Of a stretch of DNA of 60,457 bases, positions 51,803 to 60,334 are shown piece by piece. Each line of letters starts with the position of its first letter. Position 1 is the first letter of the stretch. Location: NCBI GenBank assembly GCA_035571275.1, contig DATMKQ010000245.1:1-60457 (forward strand), given 5' to 3'. Under the pieces are notes generated by a model, which worked only from the letters and a program-made list of their open reading frames with translations, searched no databases and was not told the DNA's origin. Both the position numbers and the translations under genes were made by a program. Source of the stretch: Trebonia sp035571275. GTDB lineage: Bacteria; Actinomycetota; Actinomycetes; Streptosporangiales; Streptosporangiaceae.

Positions 51803-52790
51803 CGGCCTTCAGGTCCTGCAGCGCCTGCTGCGCTCGCGCCATGGGATACACGTGCGTGGTGGCCCGGACGTGGTGCCGGACGGCGAGCGCGAGGAACTCC
51901 CGGCCGTCCCGCCGGGTGTTGGAGGTGACGCTGCGCAGTTCCTTCTCATAGAACAGCTCGCGCTCATAGTTCAGCGGCGGCGTGTCGGTCAGGTGGATCC
52001 CGGCGACGGACAGGACTCCGCCACGGTCCAGCGCGCGCATCGCGACCGGCACGAGGTCGCCGACGGGCGCGAACAGGATCGCGCTGTCCAGCGGTTCTGG
52101 CGGGGAGTCGTACGCGCCGCCGGCCGACGCGGCGCCTAGCTCCAGCGCCAGCCGCTGGGACGCCTCGCCGCGGGTCAGGGCGTGGACGGTCGCGCCTTGC
52201 GCCAGCGCTAGCTGGGCGACCAGGTGGGCGCTGTCACCGAATCCGTACAGCCCGAGCCTGCCGCGCTCCGGCAGCGCCGCGCGCAGCAGCGCCCGGTAGC
52301 CGATGATCCCCGCGCACAGCAGCGGCGCCAGCTCGACGTCGGGGATGCCGGGCGGCAGCTGGTAGGCGAACGCCGCCGGCACGGTCGTGTACTGCGCGTA
52401 CCCGCCGTCGGCGTCCCAGCCGGTGTAGAGCGACGCGGGACAGAGGTTCTCGTCGCCGCGGCGGCAGTAGGCGCACGTCCCGTCGACGTACCGCAGCCAC
52501 GCCACGCCGACCCGGTCCCCGACCGCGTAGCCGGTGGCGCCCTCCCCCAGTGCCGCCACCAGGCCAACGACCATGTGACCGGGCGTGACGTGCTCGCGGT
52601 GCACCGGCAGGTCGCCCTCGCTGACATGCAGGTCGGTGCGGCAGACGCCGCAGGCCAGGACCTGAACCAGCAGTTCGCCAGGAGCCGGGACCTGTACAGG
52701 TTTTTCCACGTACCGCAGCGGGCCGGTCTCGATCGGCCCCGGCTCGGTCACCACCCACGCCATCATCGTTTCCTGGCCGCCAACGCTCAC
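51756..52790 (-). CDS. Zinc-dependent alcohol dehydrogenase
   Basis: A 344-residue MDR enzyme. Catalytic zinc: CGVCRTDLHV and the GHMVVG region; structural zinc: four Cys in CAYCRRGDENLC. The nucleotide-binding fold is RLGLYGFGDSAHLVAQLALAQGATVHALTRGE. It resembles the AdhA/FadE-type dehydrogenases found next to regulators in actinobacteria. GTG 52790 or ATG 52766 may start it. Its 3' end is duplicated beyond the TIR pair. Divergent or unrelated to the Lrp gene. Confidence 0.9.
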   Translation of the reverse strand: MSVGGQETMMAWVVTEPGPIETGPLRYVEKPVQVPAPGELLVQVLACGVCRTDLHVSEGDLPVHREHVTPGHMVVGLVAALGEGATGYAVGDRVGVAWLRYVDGTCAYCRRGDENLCPASLYTGWDADGGYAQYTTVPAAFAYQLPPGIPDVELAPLLCAGIIGYRALLRAALPERGRLGLYGFGDSAHLVAQLALAQGATVHALTRGEASQRLALELGAASAGGAYDSPPEPLDSAILFAPVGDLVPVAMRALDRGGVLSVAGIHLTDTPPLNYERELFYEKELRSVTSNTRRDGREFLALAVRHHVRATTHVYPMARAQQALQDLKAGVFDGAAVLVNDRAE

Positions 52791-52828
52791 CGCTCTAGGC
52801 TAACGACATGGTCCTGCTCGCTGCGACG

Positions 52829-53335
52829 TCAGTAGCGCGGGAGGCCGCCCCGGCCCTGGCCGGGAGTGAGCTCCTCGAAGATCAGCACCGTCTGAGTGGA
52901 ACGGACCTCGGGGATTTCCTGCAGGCGCGTCAGCACCACGTCGCGCAGGGACACCGCGTCCCGGGCGCGGACGCGCAGCACGATGTCGTGCTCGCCGGAG
53001 ACGAGCGCCATGTGGTCGACCTCGGGCATGCTCAGCAGCTGGCCGCGTACCGACTTCCACGACCGCTGCGCGACGTCGAGGTAGACGTAGGCCGATAGCG
53101 CGTAGCCGTAGCGCACGGGATCGACGAGCGCGGCGTACCCGGTGATCACGCCGTCGCGTTCCAGCCGGGCCACGCGGGCGTACGCGCTGGCCCGCGAGAT
53201 GTGGACCAGGTCGGCGAGCGCGCGCATGGACATCCGGCCGTCGGCGCGCAGCGCCTCGACGATGAGCCGATCGGTGTCGTCCATCGCTGCCATATGTCCA
53301 CGCAGGCCGTCCGCGGGCGGGTTACTGAGAGTCAT
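52829..53335 (-). CDS. bkdR: Lrp/AsnC-family regulator, probable bkd regulator
   Basis: A 168-residue Lrp protein: N-terminal HTH DTDRLIVEALRADGRMSMRALADLVHISRASAYARVARLERDGVI and C-terminal RAM domain (YLDVAQRSWKSVRGQLLSMPEVDHM). Starts at 53335, 53293 or 53284 are possible; 53284 is closest to the conserved helix. It is divergent from the branched-chain keto-acid dehydrogenase operon, the standard bkdR-bkd arrangement, where branched-chain amino acids act as effectors. Confidence 0.85.
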   Translation of the reverse strand: MTLSNPPADGLRGHMAAMDDTDRLIVEALRADGRMSMRALADLVHISRASAYARVARLERDGVITGYAALVDPVRYGYALSAYVYLDVAQRSWKSVRGQLLSMPEVDHMALVSGEHDIVLRVRARDAVSLRDVVLTRLQEIPEVRSTQTVLIFEELTPGQGRGGLPRY

Positions 53336-53450
53336 ATGGCTAATATAACCCGGTTTAGAAATCAATTCATCTTGTCTTGTGCCCGGACGCTAGAAAATTG
53401 GCCTCGTCAGGGCAGAATCTCCTGCATAACGCACCTTGAAGGGAGGGGCA

Positions 53451-54587
53451 ATGACGACCCTCACTCACCCAGGCGACACGGCCACCGCCGAAAGCCTGCT
53501 GCCAAGCGCGGCGCCGCTCCAGCTGATCGACCAAGACGGCCACTCCGGCGGGTACCACGGCGAGCTGACAATCCCCGGTCCCGCCGTCCTGCGCAGCCTG
53601 CACCGCCACATGGTGCTCGGGCGCCGCTTCGACACCCAGGCCACCGCGCTGACCAAGCAGGGCAGGCTCGCGGTCTATCCTTCCTCGCGCGGCCAGGATG
53701 CCTGCCAGGTCGGGGCGGTGCTCGCGCTGCGCGACCAGGACTGGCTGTTCCCCACTTACCGCGACTCGGTCGCCGTGCTCACCCGCGGCGTGCCCGCCGA
53801 GGAGACCCTCACCTTGCTCCGCGGCGACTGGCACTGCGGTTACGATCCCTACGAGTACCGGGTCGCGCCGCAGTGCACCCCGCTCGCGACCAACACCGTG
53901 CACGCTGTCGGCCTCGCGCACGCCGCGCGGCTGAAGAAGCAGGACGCGGTCGCGCTCGTGCTGCTCGGTGACGGCGCGACCAGCGAGGGCGACACGCACG
54001 AGGCGCTGAACTTCGCCGCCGTCTGGAAGGCCCCCGTGGTGTTCCTCGTCCAGAACAACGGCTACGCCATCAGCGTGCCGCTCGCCAAGCAGACAGCGGC
54101 GCCGACGCTCGCCGCGAAGGGGATCGGGTACGGCGTTCCCGCGATGCTCATCGACGGCAACGACGCCGCCGCCGTCTACGCTGCCGTGCGGGCCAGCGTC
54201 GAACGGGCCGCGGCCGGGGACGGGCCGACCCTCATCGAGGCGCTCACCTACCGGATCGAGGCGCACACCAACGCCGACGACGCCACCCGCTACCGGGCGA
54301 GCGAAGAGGTCAGCACGTGGCTCGCGCGCGACCCGATCGCCAGGCTCGAGGCCCACCTCAGGGCCAGGCACCTCCTTGACGACGCGGCGGCCGGGCGGCT
54401 GGCGGCCGATGCCGAGCGGCTCGCGGATGATCTCAGGCAGCGCATGAACCAAGACGTGAATCCCGACCCGGCCGAGCTGTTCGAGCACGTGTACACCCAT
54501 CCGACGGCCGCCCTTGAGCGGGAGCGCGCGGCCCTGCGCGCCGAACTGCGGGAACTGGCGGAACTCACTACGGAGCCCGCGTCATGA
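53451..54587 (+). CDS. bkdA: Branched-chain 2-oxoacid dehydrogenase E1 alpha
   Basis: A 378-residue ThDP-binding E1 alpha. The ThDP motif is GDGATSEGDTHEALNFAAVWKAPVVFLVQNN, with phosphorylation-type loop RIEAHTNADDATRYR. It decarboxylates branched-chain 2-oxoacids with E1 beta. ATG 53451 follows GGGAGG. It is the first gene of the E1 alpha, E1 beta, E2 operon. A pyruvate dehydrogenase is possible but the adjacent Lrp regulator favours branched-chain substrates. Confidence 0.92.
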   Translation: MTTLTHPGDTATAESLLPSAAPLQLIDQDGHSGGYHGELTIPGPAVLRSLHRHMVLGRRFDTQATALTKQGRLAVYPSSRGQDACQVGAVLALRDQDWLFPTYRDSVAVLTRGVPAEETLTLLRGDWHCGYDPYEYRVAPQCTPLATNTVHAVGLAHAARLKKQDAVALVLLGDGATSEGDTHEALNFAAVWKAPVVFLVQNNGYAISVPLAKQTAAPTLAAKGIGYGVPAMLIDGNDAAAVYAAVRASVERAAAGDGPTLIEALTYRIEAHTNADDATRYRASEEVSTWLARDPIARLEAHLRARHLLDDAAAGRLAADAERLADDLRQRMNQDVNPDPAELFEHVYTHPTAALERERAALRAELRELAELTTEPAS

Positions 54588-55618
54588 CCGTCGCGTCCGC
54601 TCCGGCCGTGGTCCCGACGCGGGTAAGGCCTCCGACGCCGGTCACCATGGCCGCCGCGCTGAACCGGGCCCTGGCCGACAGCCTGGCCGCCGACGAGCGC
54701 GTCGTCGTCTTCGGCGAGGACGTCGGCACGCTCGGCGGGGTCTTCCGCGTCACCGACGGCCTCGCGGCCCGGTTCGGCGAGGACCGCGTTTTCGACACCC
54801 CGCTGGCCGAGTCAGCCATCGTCGGCAGCGCCATCGGCATGGCGATGAACGGCCTCGTCCCGGTCGTCGAGATGCAGTTCGACGCCTTCGCCTACCCCGC
54901 CTTCGAGCAGATCACCAGCCACCTCGCCAAGATCCACAACCGGACACGCGGCAAAGTCGTGCTCCCGGTGGTCATCCGGATCCCGTTCGGCGGCGGGATC
55001 GGCGGTGTCGAACACCACAGCGACTCCTCGGAGGCCTACTACACCCACACCCCGGGCCTGCGCGTGGTGGCACCTGGCACCCCCGCCGACGCCTACCGCC
55101 TGCTCCGCCAGGCCATCGAGTGCCCCGATCCGGTCATTTTCCTGGAGCCGAAGCGGCGCTACTGGTCGAAGGAGACCGCCGTCCTGACGCCGGACGGCCC
55201 GCCGATCGACCGTGCGGTCGTGCGGCGGCCAGGCACGGACGTCACCCTCATCGCTTACGGCGGGATGGTGGCTACCGCGCTGGAGGCAGCCGAGGCCGCC
55301 GTCGAGGAAGACTGGGACGTCGAGGTCATCGACCTGCGCTCGCTGTCGCCCTTCGACGACGTGACGCTGACGGAATCGGTGCGCCGCACGGGGCGCGCGG
55401 TCATCGTGCACGAGGCGCCGGGGTTCGCCGGCTACGGCGCGGAGGTCGCCGCCCGGCTGACCGAGCAGTGCTTCCACCACCTGCAGGCGCCGATCCTGCG
55501 CGTCACCGGCCTCGACATCCCGTACCCGCCGCCGCACCTCGAGCGGTTCCACCTGCCGAACACCGACCGCATCCTCGACGCCATCGCGCGCCTGCAGTGG
55601 GAAGAGGACGATGCCTGA
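54584..55618 (+). CDS. bkdB: Branched-chain 2-oxoacid dehydrogenase E1 beta
   Basis: A 344-residue transketolase-fold E1 beta: EDVGTLGGVFRVTDGL, FGEDRVFDTPLAESAIVGSAIGMA, and GRAVIVHEAPGFAGYG in the C-terminal domain. Start overlaps the E1 alpha stop (ATGA), and it overlaps the E2 start by 8 nt. Cytoplasmic complex member. Confidence 0.93.
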   Translation: MTVASAPAVVPTRVRPPTPVTMAAALNRALADSLAADERVVVFGEDVGTLGGVFRVTDGLAARFGEDRVFDTPLAESAIVGSAIGMAMNGLVPVVEMQFDAFAYPAFEQITSHLAKIHNRTRGKVVLPVVIRIPFGGGIGGVEHHSDSSEAYYTHTPGLRVVAPGTPADAYRLLRQAIECPDPVIFLEPKRRYWSKETAVLTPDGPPIDRAVVRRPGTDVTLIAYGGMVATALEAAEAAVEEDWDVEVIDLRSLSPFDDVTLTESVRRTGRAVIVHEAPGFAGYGAEVAARLTEQCFHHLQAPILRVTGLDIPYPPPHLERFHLPNTDRILDAIARLQWEEDDA

Positions 55619-56840
55619 CTTCCTGCTCCCCGACCTCGGCGAAGGCCTGGAGGAGGCCGAGGTCATCGCCTGGCGGGTCAAGCCCGGGGACCGCGTCGCG
55701 CTCGACCAGGTGATCGCCGAAGTGGAGACCGCGAAGGCCGTCGTCGAGGTTCCGTCTCCGTACGCCGGCGTCATCACCGCCCTGCACGCCGAACCAGGCA
55801 ATACCATCGGCGTTGGCCAGCCGCTGATCACCATCGCGGCGGACGACCAGGCGGCCGGACCCCGCGAGCCAGACGAGGCCAGCGGCAGCGAGGCCAGCGG
55901 CAGCGAGGCCAGCGGCGACGAGGCCAGCGGCAGCGTCCTGATCGGCTACGGCACGACGACAGCCCCGCCCCGCAGCCGGCGCGGCCGCCGGCGTCCGGTC
56001 GCGGTGATCTCTCCCCTGGTCCGCAAGCAGGCCAAAGACGCGGGCCTCGACCTGGGCACCCTCACCGGCACCGGCCCCGAGGGGGTGGTGAGCCGCCAGG
56101 ACGTCCGGCAGGCCATCGCCGAACTGGCCGCGCCACAGCAGCAGCCCGACGCCGACGAGCGGCGGATCCCGCTGCGGGGTGCGCGGCGCGCCGCGGCCGA
56201 CAAACTGTCCCGCTCCCGCCGTGAGATCCCCGAGGCGACCGTCTGGGTCGACGTCGACGCCACCGGCCTCGTCGAGGCGCGGCGCGCGCTCAACGCGGCC
56301 GATCCCGCGCGCCCCGTCAGCCTGCTCGCCCTGCTCGCCAGGTTCGCGATCCTTGGCCTGCGCCGCTATCCCGAGCTCAACGCCCGCATCGAGCAGGACG
56401 AGATCATCATGCCCGGGCGGGTCAACCTCGGCTTCGCCGCGCAGACCGACCACGGCCTACTCGTCCCCGTCGTGCCCGACGCGCACCGGCTGACCACCCG
56501 AGACCTGTCGGCCCGGCTGACGGAACGCACGGCGGCGGCGCGGGAGCGGCGCCTCACCCCGGCGGACCTGGCCGACGGGACGTTCACGGTGAACAACTAC
56601 GGCGTGTTCGGCGTCGACGGCTCCGCCGCCATCATCAACCACCCGGAGGTCGCCATCCTCGGCATGGGCCGTGTCATCGACCGCCCGTGGGTGGTCAACG
56701 GCGAGCTCACGGTCCGTAAGGTCACGGAGCTCACCCTGGCCTTCGACCACCGCGCCTGCGACGGCGGCACCGCCGGCGGCTTCCTCCGCTACGTCGCCGA
56801 CTGCATCGAGTCGCCAGCCACCGCCTTCGGTGACCTGTGA
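55611..56840 (+). CDS. bkdC: 2-oxoacid dehydrogenase E2 (dihydrolipoamide acyltransferase)
   Basis: A 409-residue E2. The lipoyl domain (residues 1-80) carries the lipoylated Lys in VETAKAVVEVPS. A linker with EASGSEASG repeats follows, then the peripheral subunit-binding domain (VISPLVRKQAKDAGLDL). The catalytic domain has the HxxxDG motif as DHRACDGGTAGGF. Only one lipoyl domain is present. No E3 follows, so a dihydrolipoyl dehydrogenase must be elsewhere. Confidence 0.93.
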   Translation: MPDFLLPDLGEGLEEAEVIAWRVKPGDRVALDQVIAEVETAKAVVEVPSPYAGVITALHAEPGNTIGVGQPLITIAADDQAAGPREPDEASGSEASGSEASGDEASGSVLIGYGTTTAPPRSRRGRRRPVAVISPLVRKQAKDAGLDLGTLTGTGPEGVVSRQDVRQAIAELAAPQQQPDADERRIPLRGARRAAADKLSRSRREIPEATVWVDVDATGLVEARRALNAADPARPVSLLALLARFAILGLRRYPELNARIEQDEIIMPGRVNLGFAAQTDHGLLVPVVPDAHRLTTRDLSARLTERTAAARERRLTPADLADGTFTVNNYGVFGVDGSAAIINHPEVAILGMGRVIDRPWVVNGELTVRKVTELTLAFDHRACDGGTAGGFLRYVADCIESPATAFGDL

Positions 56841-56843
56841 CGG

Positions 56844-56917
56844 CGTCTTAGGGCGCGTTCGGCCTGAACAAATCACGCAAAACGGACCGAAAAACATGGC
56901 TACCGCGCCCTAAGACG
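56844..56917. terminator. 14-bp inverted repeat after E2 gene, terminator-like
   Basis: CGTCTTAGGGCGCG (56844-56857) and CGCGCCCTAAGACG (56904-56917) are perfect arms, with an inner TTCGG/CCGAA pair. It follows the E2 stop by only a few bases and encloses a CGGACCGAA segment similar to the dispersed repeat. Confidence 0.65.
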
Positions 56918-56922
56918 ACAAA

Positions 56923-56976
56923 GTCTTCGCGTTAGGCGGCCTGGGACGGGTCTTCGCGTTAGGCGGCCTGGGACGG
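56923..56976 (+). repeat. Two 27-bp tandem repeats
   Basis: GTCTTCGCGTTAGGCGGCCTGGGACGG in two consecutive perfect copies, between the inverted repeat and the DUF1684 gene. Confidence 0.85.
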
Positions 56977-57013
56977 GCGCGACCGCCGAAGGCGCGGACC
57001 CCGCGCACCCCGA

Positions 57014-57631
57014 TCACGGCCAGGACAGCCGCTCCCCCGCGCGGATCGGTACGTCGATGGTGTTGTCCTTCGGCGCCAGCGGGCACACCCAGCGCTCGTC
57101 GTAACGGCAGGACGGGTGGTACAGGAAGTTCAGGTCGATCACCAGGGCGTGGCCGGGCGACCCCGGGTCGGCGCCCTTGGCCGTGTCGAGCAGGTAGCGG
57201 CCGCCGCCGTAGCTTCCGCTCCCCGCGGTCGCGTCCCTGACCGGCAGAAACAGGCCTCCGGCGTACTGGTCGAGCCACCACACCGCCAGCCGCCGGCCGA
57301 CGGGATCCGGGACCGTGACCCAGCCCGTCTGTTCGAGGCGGGTCACGCCATCCGGGCCGGTGTCGACCTCGAACCGCTGCGGGCGCGAGACCGCCTCGAC
57401 GGGCAGTTCCCAGCGCAACGCCGCGTCGTACGGCCAGTAGGGCACCCCGGATTCCCGCAACGGGTCGGCCGGGGGCAGCGGGCTCTGCGGGTGCGAGCGC
57501 ATCATCTGGTCCCGGCCCTCCCGCCACAGCGCGTGCGCGGCCGCCGGATCCGCCTGCTCCCTGACCCGGCCGTAAAGGGCCGTGGTCGCCCGCCTCCAGT
57601 CCGCCAGCTCAAGAGCCGTTTCCGGGTTCAT
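57014..57631 (-). CDS. DUF1684 family protein
   Basis: A 205-residue protein: NPETALELADWRRATTALYGRVR, SYGGGRYLLDTAKGADPGSP and the signature DLNFLYHPSCRYDERWVCPLAPKDNTIDVPIRAGE. DUF1684 proteins are soluble, sometimes described as DUF1684-type esterase-like or F420-linked, but I know no established function. ATG 57631 follows AAGGAGA. Confidence 0.88.
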   Translation of the reverse strand: MNPETALELADWRRATTALYGRVREQADPAAAHALWREGRDQMMRSHPQSPLPPADPLRESGVPYWPYDAALRWELPVEAVSRPQRFEVDTGPDGVTRLEQTGWVTVPDPVGRRLAVWWLDQYAGGLFLPVRDATAGSGSYGGGRYLLDTAKGADPGSPGHALVIDLNFLYHPSCRYDERWVCPLAPKDNTIDVPIRAGERLSWP

Positions 57632-57694
57632 ACCGGTCTCCTTCTCTGGCTGGCCTGGGACGAGTCGCCACCCTTCGTTCGGGCAGATCGAATT

Positions 57695-57712
57695 CTTTAT
57701 ACCGAACGGCGG
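57695..57712 (+). repeat. Dispersed repeat copy at DUF6510 3' end
   Basis: TTTATACCGAACGGCGGG. The repeat encodes the last residues and stop of the DUF6510 gene (ARRSV-stop) on the minus strand. CGTTCGG at 57677-57683 could pair with CCGAACG at 57703-57709. Confidence 0.65.
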
Positions 57713-57966
57713 GCGCGGCTTTCGTCGAGTGCCGCTATCCCCCGCATGTCGGCGCACTTGACGCCGTGCACCTGGGTGATGGCGATCAGAAGGGCGCCGC
57801 AGGTGCGGCAGCGGGCGATGGCGCCTTGCAGCCGCGGGTATACGACCGTCTGCGCGACGGCCGCGACGGCGCCGCACGAGGCGCATGTGGTCATGACCGC
57901 GGTCATGTCTTCGCCGAAGACTTCCTGCAGCAGCCCGCCGAGGGCGTTGCCGTCCAACGTTTCCAT
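57697..57966 (-). CDS. DUF6510 zinc-ribbon protein
   Basis: An 89-residue protein with two CxxC knuckles (CASCGAVA and CRTCGALL), typical of the actinobacterial DUF6510 family, often near deazaflavin-linked or F420 enzymes. ATG 57966 starts METLDGNALGG. Its C-terminus is supplied by the dispersed repeat. Function unknown. Confidence 0.82.
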   Translation of the reverse strand: METLDGNALGGLLQEVFGEDMTAVMTTCASCGAVAAVAQTVVYPRLQGAIARCRTCGALLIAITQVHGVKCADMRGIAALDESRARRSV

Positions 57967-58037
57967 CAGGGGACCATGTCCGGCGAGGGGCCCGCGGAAA
58001 CACCCCGCTACCGCCCATCCTGCCGCATACTGGTCCG

Positions 58038-59234
58038 GTGGACGCGACAGCTGATTCCGTCGGGGGGCAGATCCAGCCCTCCGCGGGTCGCGCGCGGTTC
58101 GCGGGGCCATCCGACCAGGCCCTGCACTGGCTGGCCGGCTGGTACGCGATGGCCTTGCGGCTCGGCGGGGCGGCCTTGTTCACCGCGGTGGCCGTGCTGG
58201 CCGCGACGGAGGAGATCTCGGGCTGGTGGCTGGCGGCGCCGCTGACGGCGCTGTGCTTGTGGTCCGCCTTCTTCACCTGGCGGGTGCGGTGGTCCGGGCT
58301 GACGACGACCGTGGTGCTGGCCGACGCCGCGGTTATCTCCGCGCTGGCGCTGGTGCAGCAGCACCTGGTCCCGGCCTCGCTGATCGAGGACAACACGACC
58401 TGGATGCTCCCGCTGGCCTGCACGTCGGTGTACATCCTGCAGATCACGCTGCGGCCGTCGCTCGGGCTGCCCGGGGCCGCGATCGTGGCGATCGCCTACG
58501 GGGTCGGCGCCGGCCACCCGGTCGACGCCTATCTGCTCGTGGTGGAGACGATCGTCGCCGCCGGGCTGATGGCGGTGATTCGCGGCGGCGCGCGGCAAGC
58601 GGACACGATCGTCGCCGCCAGCATGGAGAGCGAGCGGCGGATCCGGGCCGAGGAGGCGCGCCGCGCTGACGAGCGTGAGCAGCACCGCCAGCTGCACGAC
58701 ACCGTCCTGTCGACCCTGACCATGGTCGCGGCCGGCGCCTTCACCGAACCGTCGCCGGCGCTGACCGCCCAGGCGGCCAGGGACCTGCGCGTGCTGCAAG
58801 GGCTTGAGGGCGCCCCTGGCGCCGGGGGCGCTGGCGCCGCGCCGGACGGGCTGGCGCCGCTGACCGACCTGAGGCCGAAGCTGGAACAGGCCGCGGCCAG
58901 CACCGATGAGCTGGCCGTGCGGCTGAGGCTCGTCCCGGTCACGCTGCCGTCCGCGGTCGCGGATCAGCTCGTCGCCTGCGTCGGCGAGGCGCTGCGCAAC
59001 GTCGAACAGCACGCCGGAACCGGGCAGGCGGAAGTGACCGTCAACGGCGGCGCGGGCTGGGCGGTGGTCAAGATCACGGACCGCGGCCGCGGGTTCGACC
59101 CGGCCGCCACCCCGCCGTCGCGCCGGGGCATCCGCGAGTCGATCACCGGGCGGATGCTGGCGGCCGGCGGGCGGGCGGCGATCACCAGCCGTCCCGGCGC
59201 GGGCACGACTGTCACCGTGAGCTGGCCGGCATGA
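58038..59234 (+). CDS. Membrane sensor histidine kinase (NarL-type)
   Basis: A 398-residue kinase. About five membrane helices (residues 30-180) precede a HisKA_3 dimerisation helix with phospho-His in QHRQLHDTVLSTL. The HATPase has N-box GEALRNVEQHAG and G1 DRGRGFD. The downstream gene overlaps by four bases, and a response regulator follows. GTG 58038 is weakly supported. The signal is unknown. Confidence 0.88.
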   Translation: MDATADSVGGQIQPSAGRARFAGPSDQALHWLAGWYAMALRLGGAALFTAVAVLAATEEISGWWLAAPLTALCLWSAFFTWRVRWSGLTTTVVLADAAVISALALVQQHLVPASLIEDNTTWMLPLACTSVYILQITLRPSLGLPGAAIVAIAYGVGAGHPVDAYLLVVETIVAAGLMAVIRGGARQADTIVAASMESERRIRAEEARRADEREQHRQLHDTVLSTLTMVAAGAFTEPSPALTAQAARDLRVLQGLEGAPGAGGAGAAPDGLAPLTDLRPKLEQAAASTDELAVRLRLVPVTLPSAVADQLVACVGEALRNVEQHAGTGQAEVTVNGGAGWAVVKITDRGRGFDPAATPPSRRGIRESITGRMLAAGGRAAITSRPGAGTTVTVSWPA

Positions 59235-60334
59235 CCGCCTTGGCGCCGTCGGCGGTGATGTCCGGCCGCTATCAGCGAGCCTTCACCCTCGCTGTGGTCT
59301 TCCTGGTCGCGGGCTGGCATCTCGCCGGGGCGGGCGGGCAGCTGCTGCATAACCGGTCGGCCTACGGCTCGTTCGCCTTTCAGGGCGCCATGTGGCTGAT
59401 CATGGCGCTGGCGATCACCGCCGGGTCGGTCCTGGTGCTGCGCGGCACGCCCGGCTGGCGCGCGGCCTGGGCGGTGGCCGTGATCGCGCTGGTCGCCAGC
59501 ACGGCAGCGGCGGCGGCCAGCCCGGCCGGCCAGATGCTGGCGGTCAACTGGTCGTGGGGCACCGCCGGGTGGATGGGCGTGCTCGTGCTGCTTCGGCGCC
59601 GGTTCGCCGAGCTCGCGGCGTTCCTCGCCGCCGAGGCGCTCGCTGTCCTGGGCGTGCAGGTGTGGGACGGGCTGCACCGCATCGAACTGGCGGGGTTCCT
59701 CGCCGTGCTGGCCTGGTCGACCGGCGCTCAGGTGGCGGTCGCCGCCGGGGTCAGGGCGTTGGATGTCGCGGCGGGCAAGGCCGCCGCGGCGGCGCGCGAT
59801 GAGCACGCCGCGCGCGAGCGGGCCGCCACCGCGAAGATCATCCAGGCCGCCCGGCACGCCCGCTGGCTGGCCCTGCAGGAAAGCGCCGCCCCGCTGGTCG
59901 CTGAGCTGGCGGCGGGGACGGCTGACCCGGGCGACGCGCAGGTGCGCGTCAGGTGCGCGGTCCAGGCGGCCCGGCTGCGCGGGCTGCTGGCCGAAGGTGA
60001 TGAGGTACCCGGATCGCTGGTGCACGAACTGCACGCCAGTGCCGATGTGGCCGAGCGGCGCGGGGTTGCCGTCGAGATCGCGACGGCCGGGCTGCTGCCG
60101 CCGGTGCCGGGCCCGGCCCGGCGGGTGATCACCGACGCCGCCATCGCGATCCTGAGCGCCGCGCGCAGCCAGGCGCGGATTACCCTGGCGGCGGTGGCCT
60201 CCGGAATCGCCGTCAGCTTCGTCGCCGACGCCGGCGCGGTCGTCCGGCTGCCCGCGGCCGGCGAGGGGGTCGCCATCGATCAGCAGCAAGATCGCGGCAT
60301 GCTCTGGGCGGAGGCGCGATGGAACAGCCAGTGA
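59231..60334 (+). CDS. Membrane protein with degenerate kinase-like C-terminus
   Basis: A 367-residue protein with about five N-terminal helices like those of the kinase before it and a coiled-coil linker (AARDEHAARERAATAKII). The last 120 residues resemble an HATPase fold without recognisable N-box or G-boxes and without phospho-His. It may be an inactive kinase partner that sets the specificity or geometry of the active one. It lies between kinase and response regulator in an overlapping operon. Confidence 0.72.
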   Translation: MTALAPSAVMSGRYQRAFTLAVVFLVAGWHLAGAGGQLLHNRSAYGSFAFQGAMWLIMALAITAGSVLVLRGTPGWRAAWAVAVIALVASTAAAAASPAGQMLAVNWSWGTAGWMGVLVLLRRRFAELAAFLAAEALAVLGVQVWDGLHRIELAGFLAVLAWSTGAQVAVAAGVRALDVAAGKAAAAARDEHAARERAATAKIIQAARHARWLALQESAAPLVAELAAGTADPGDAQVRVRCAVQAARLRGLLAEGDEVPGSLVHELHASADVAERRGVAVEIATAGLLPPVPGPARRVITDAAIAILSAARSQARITLAAVASGIAVSFVADAGAVVRLPAAGEGVAIDQQQDRGMLWAEARWNSQ

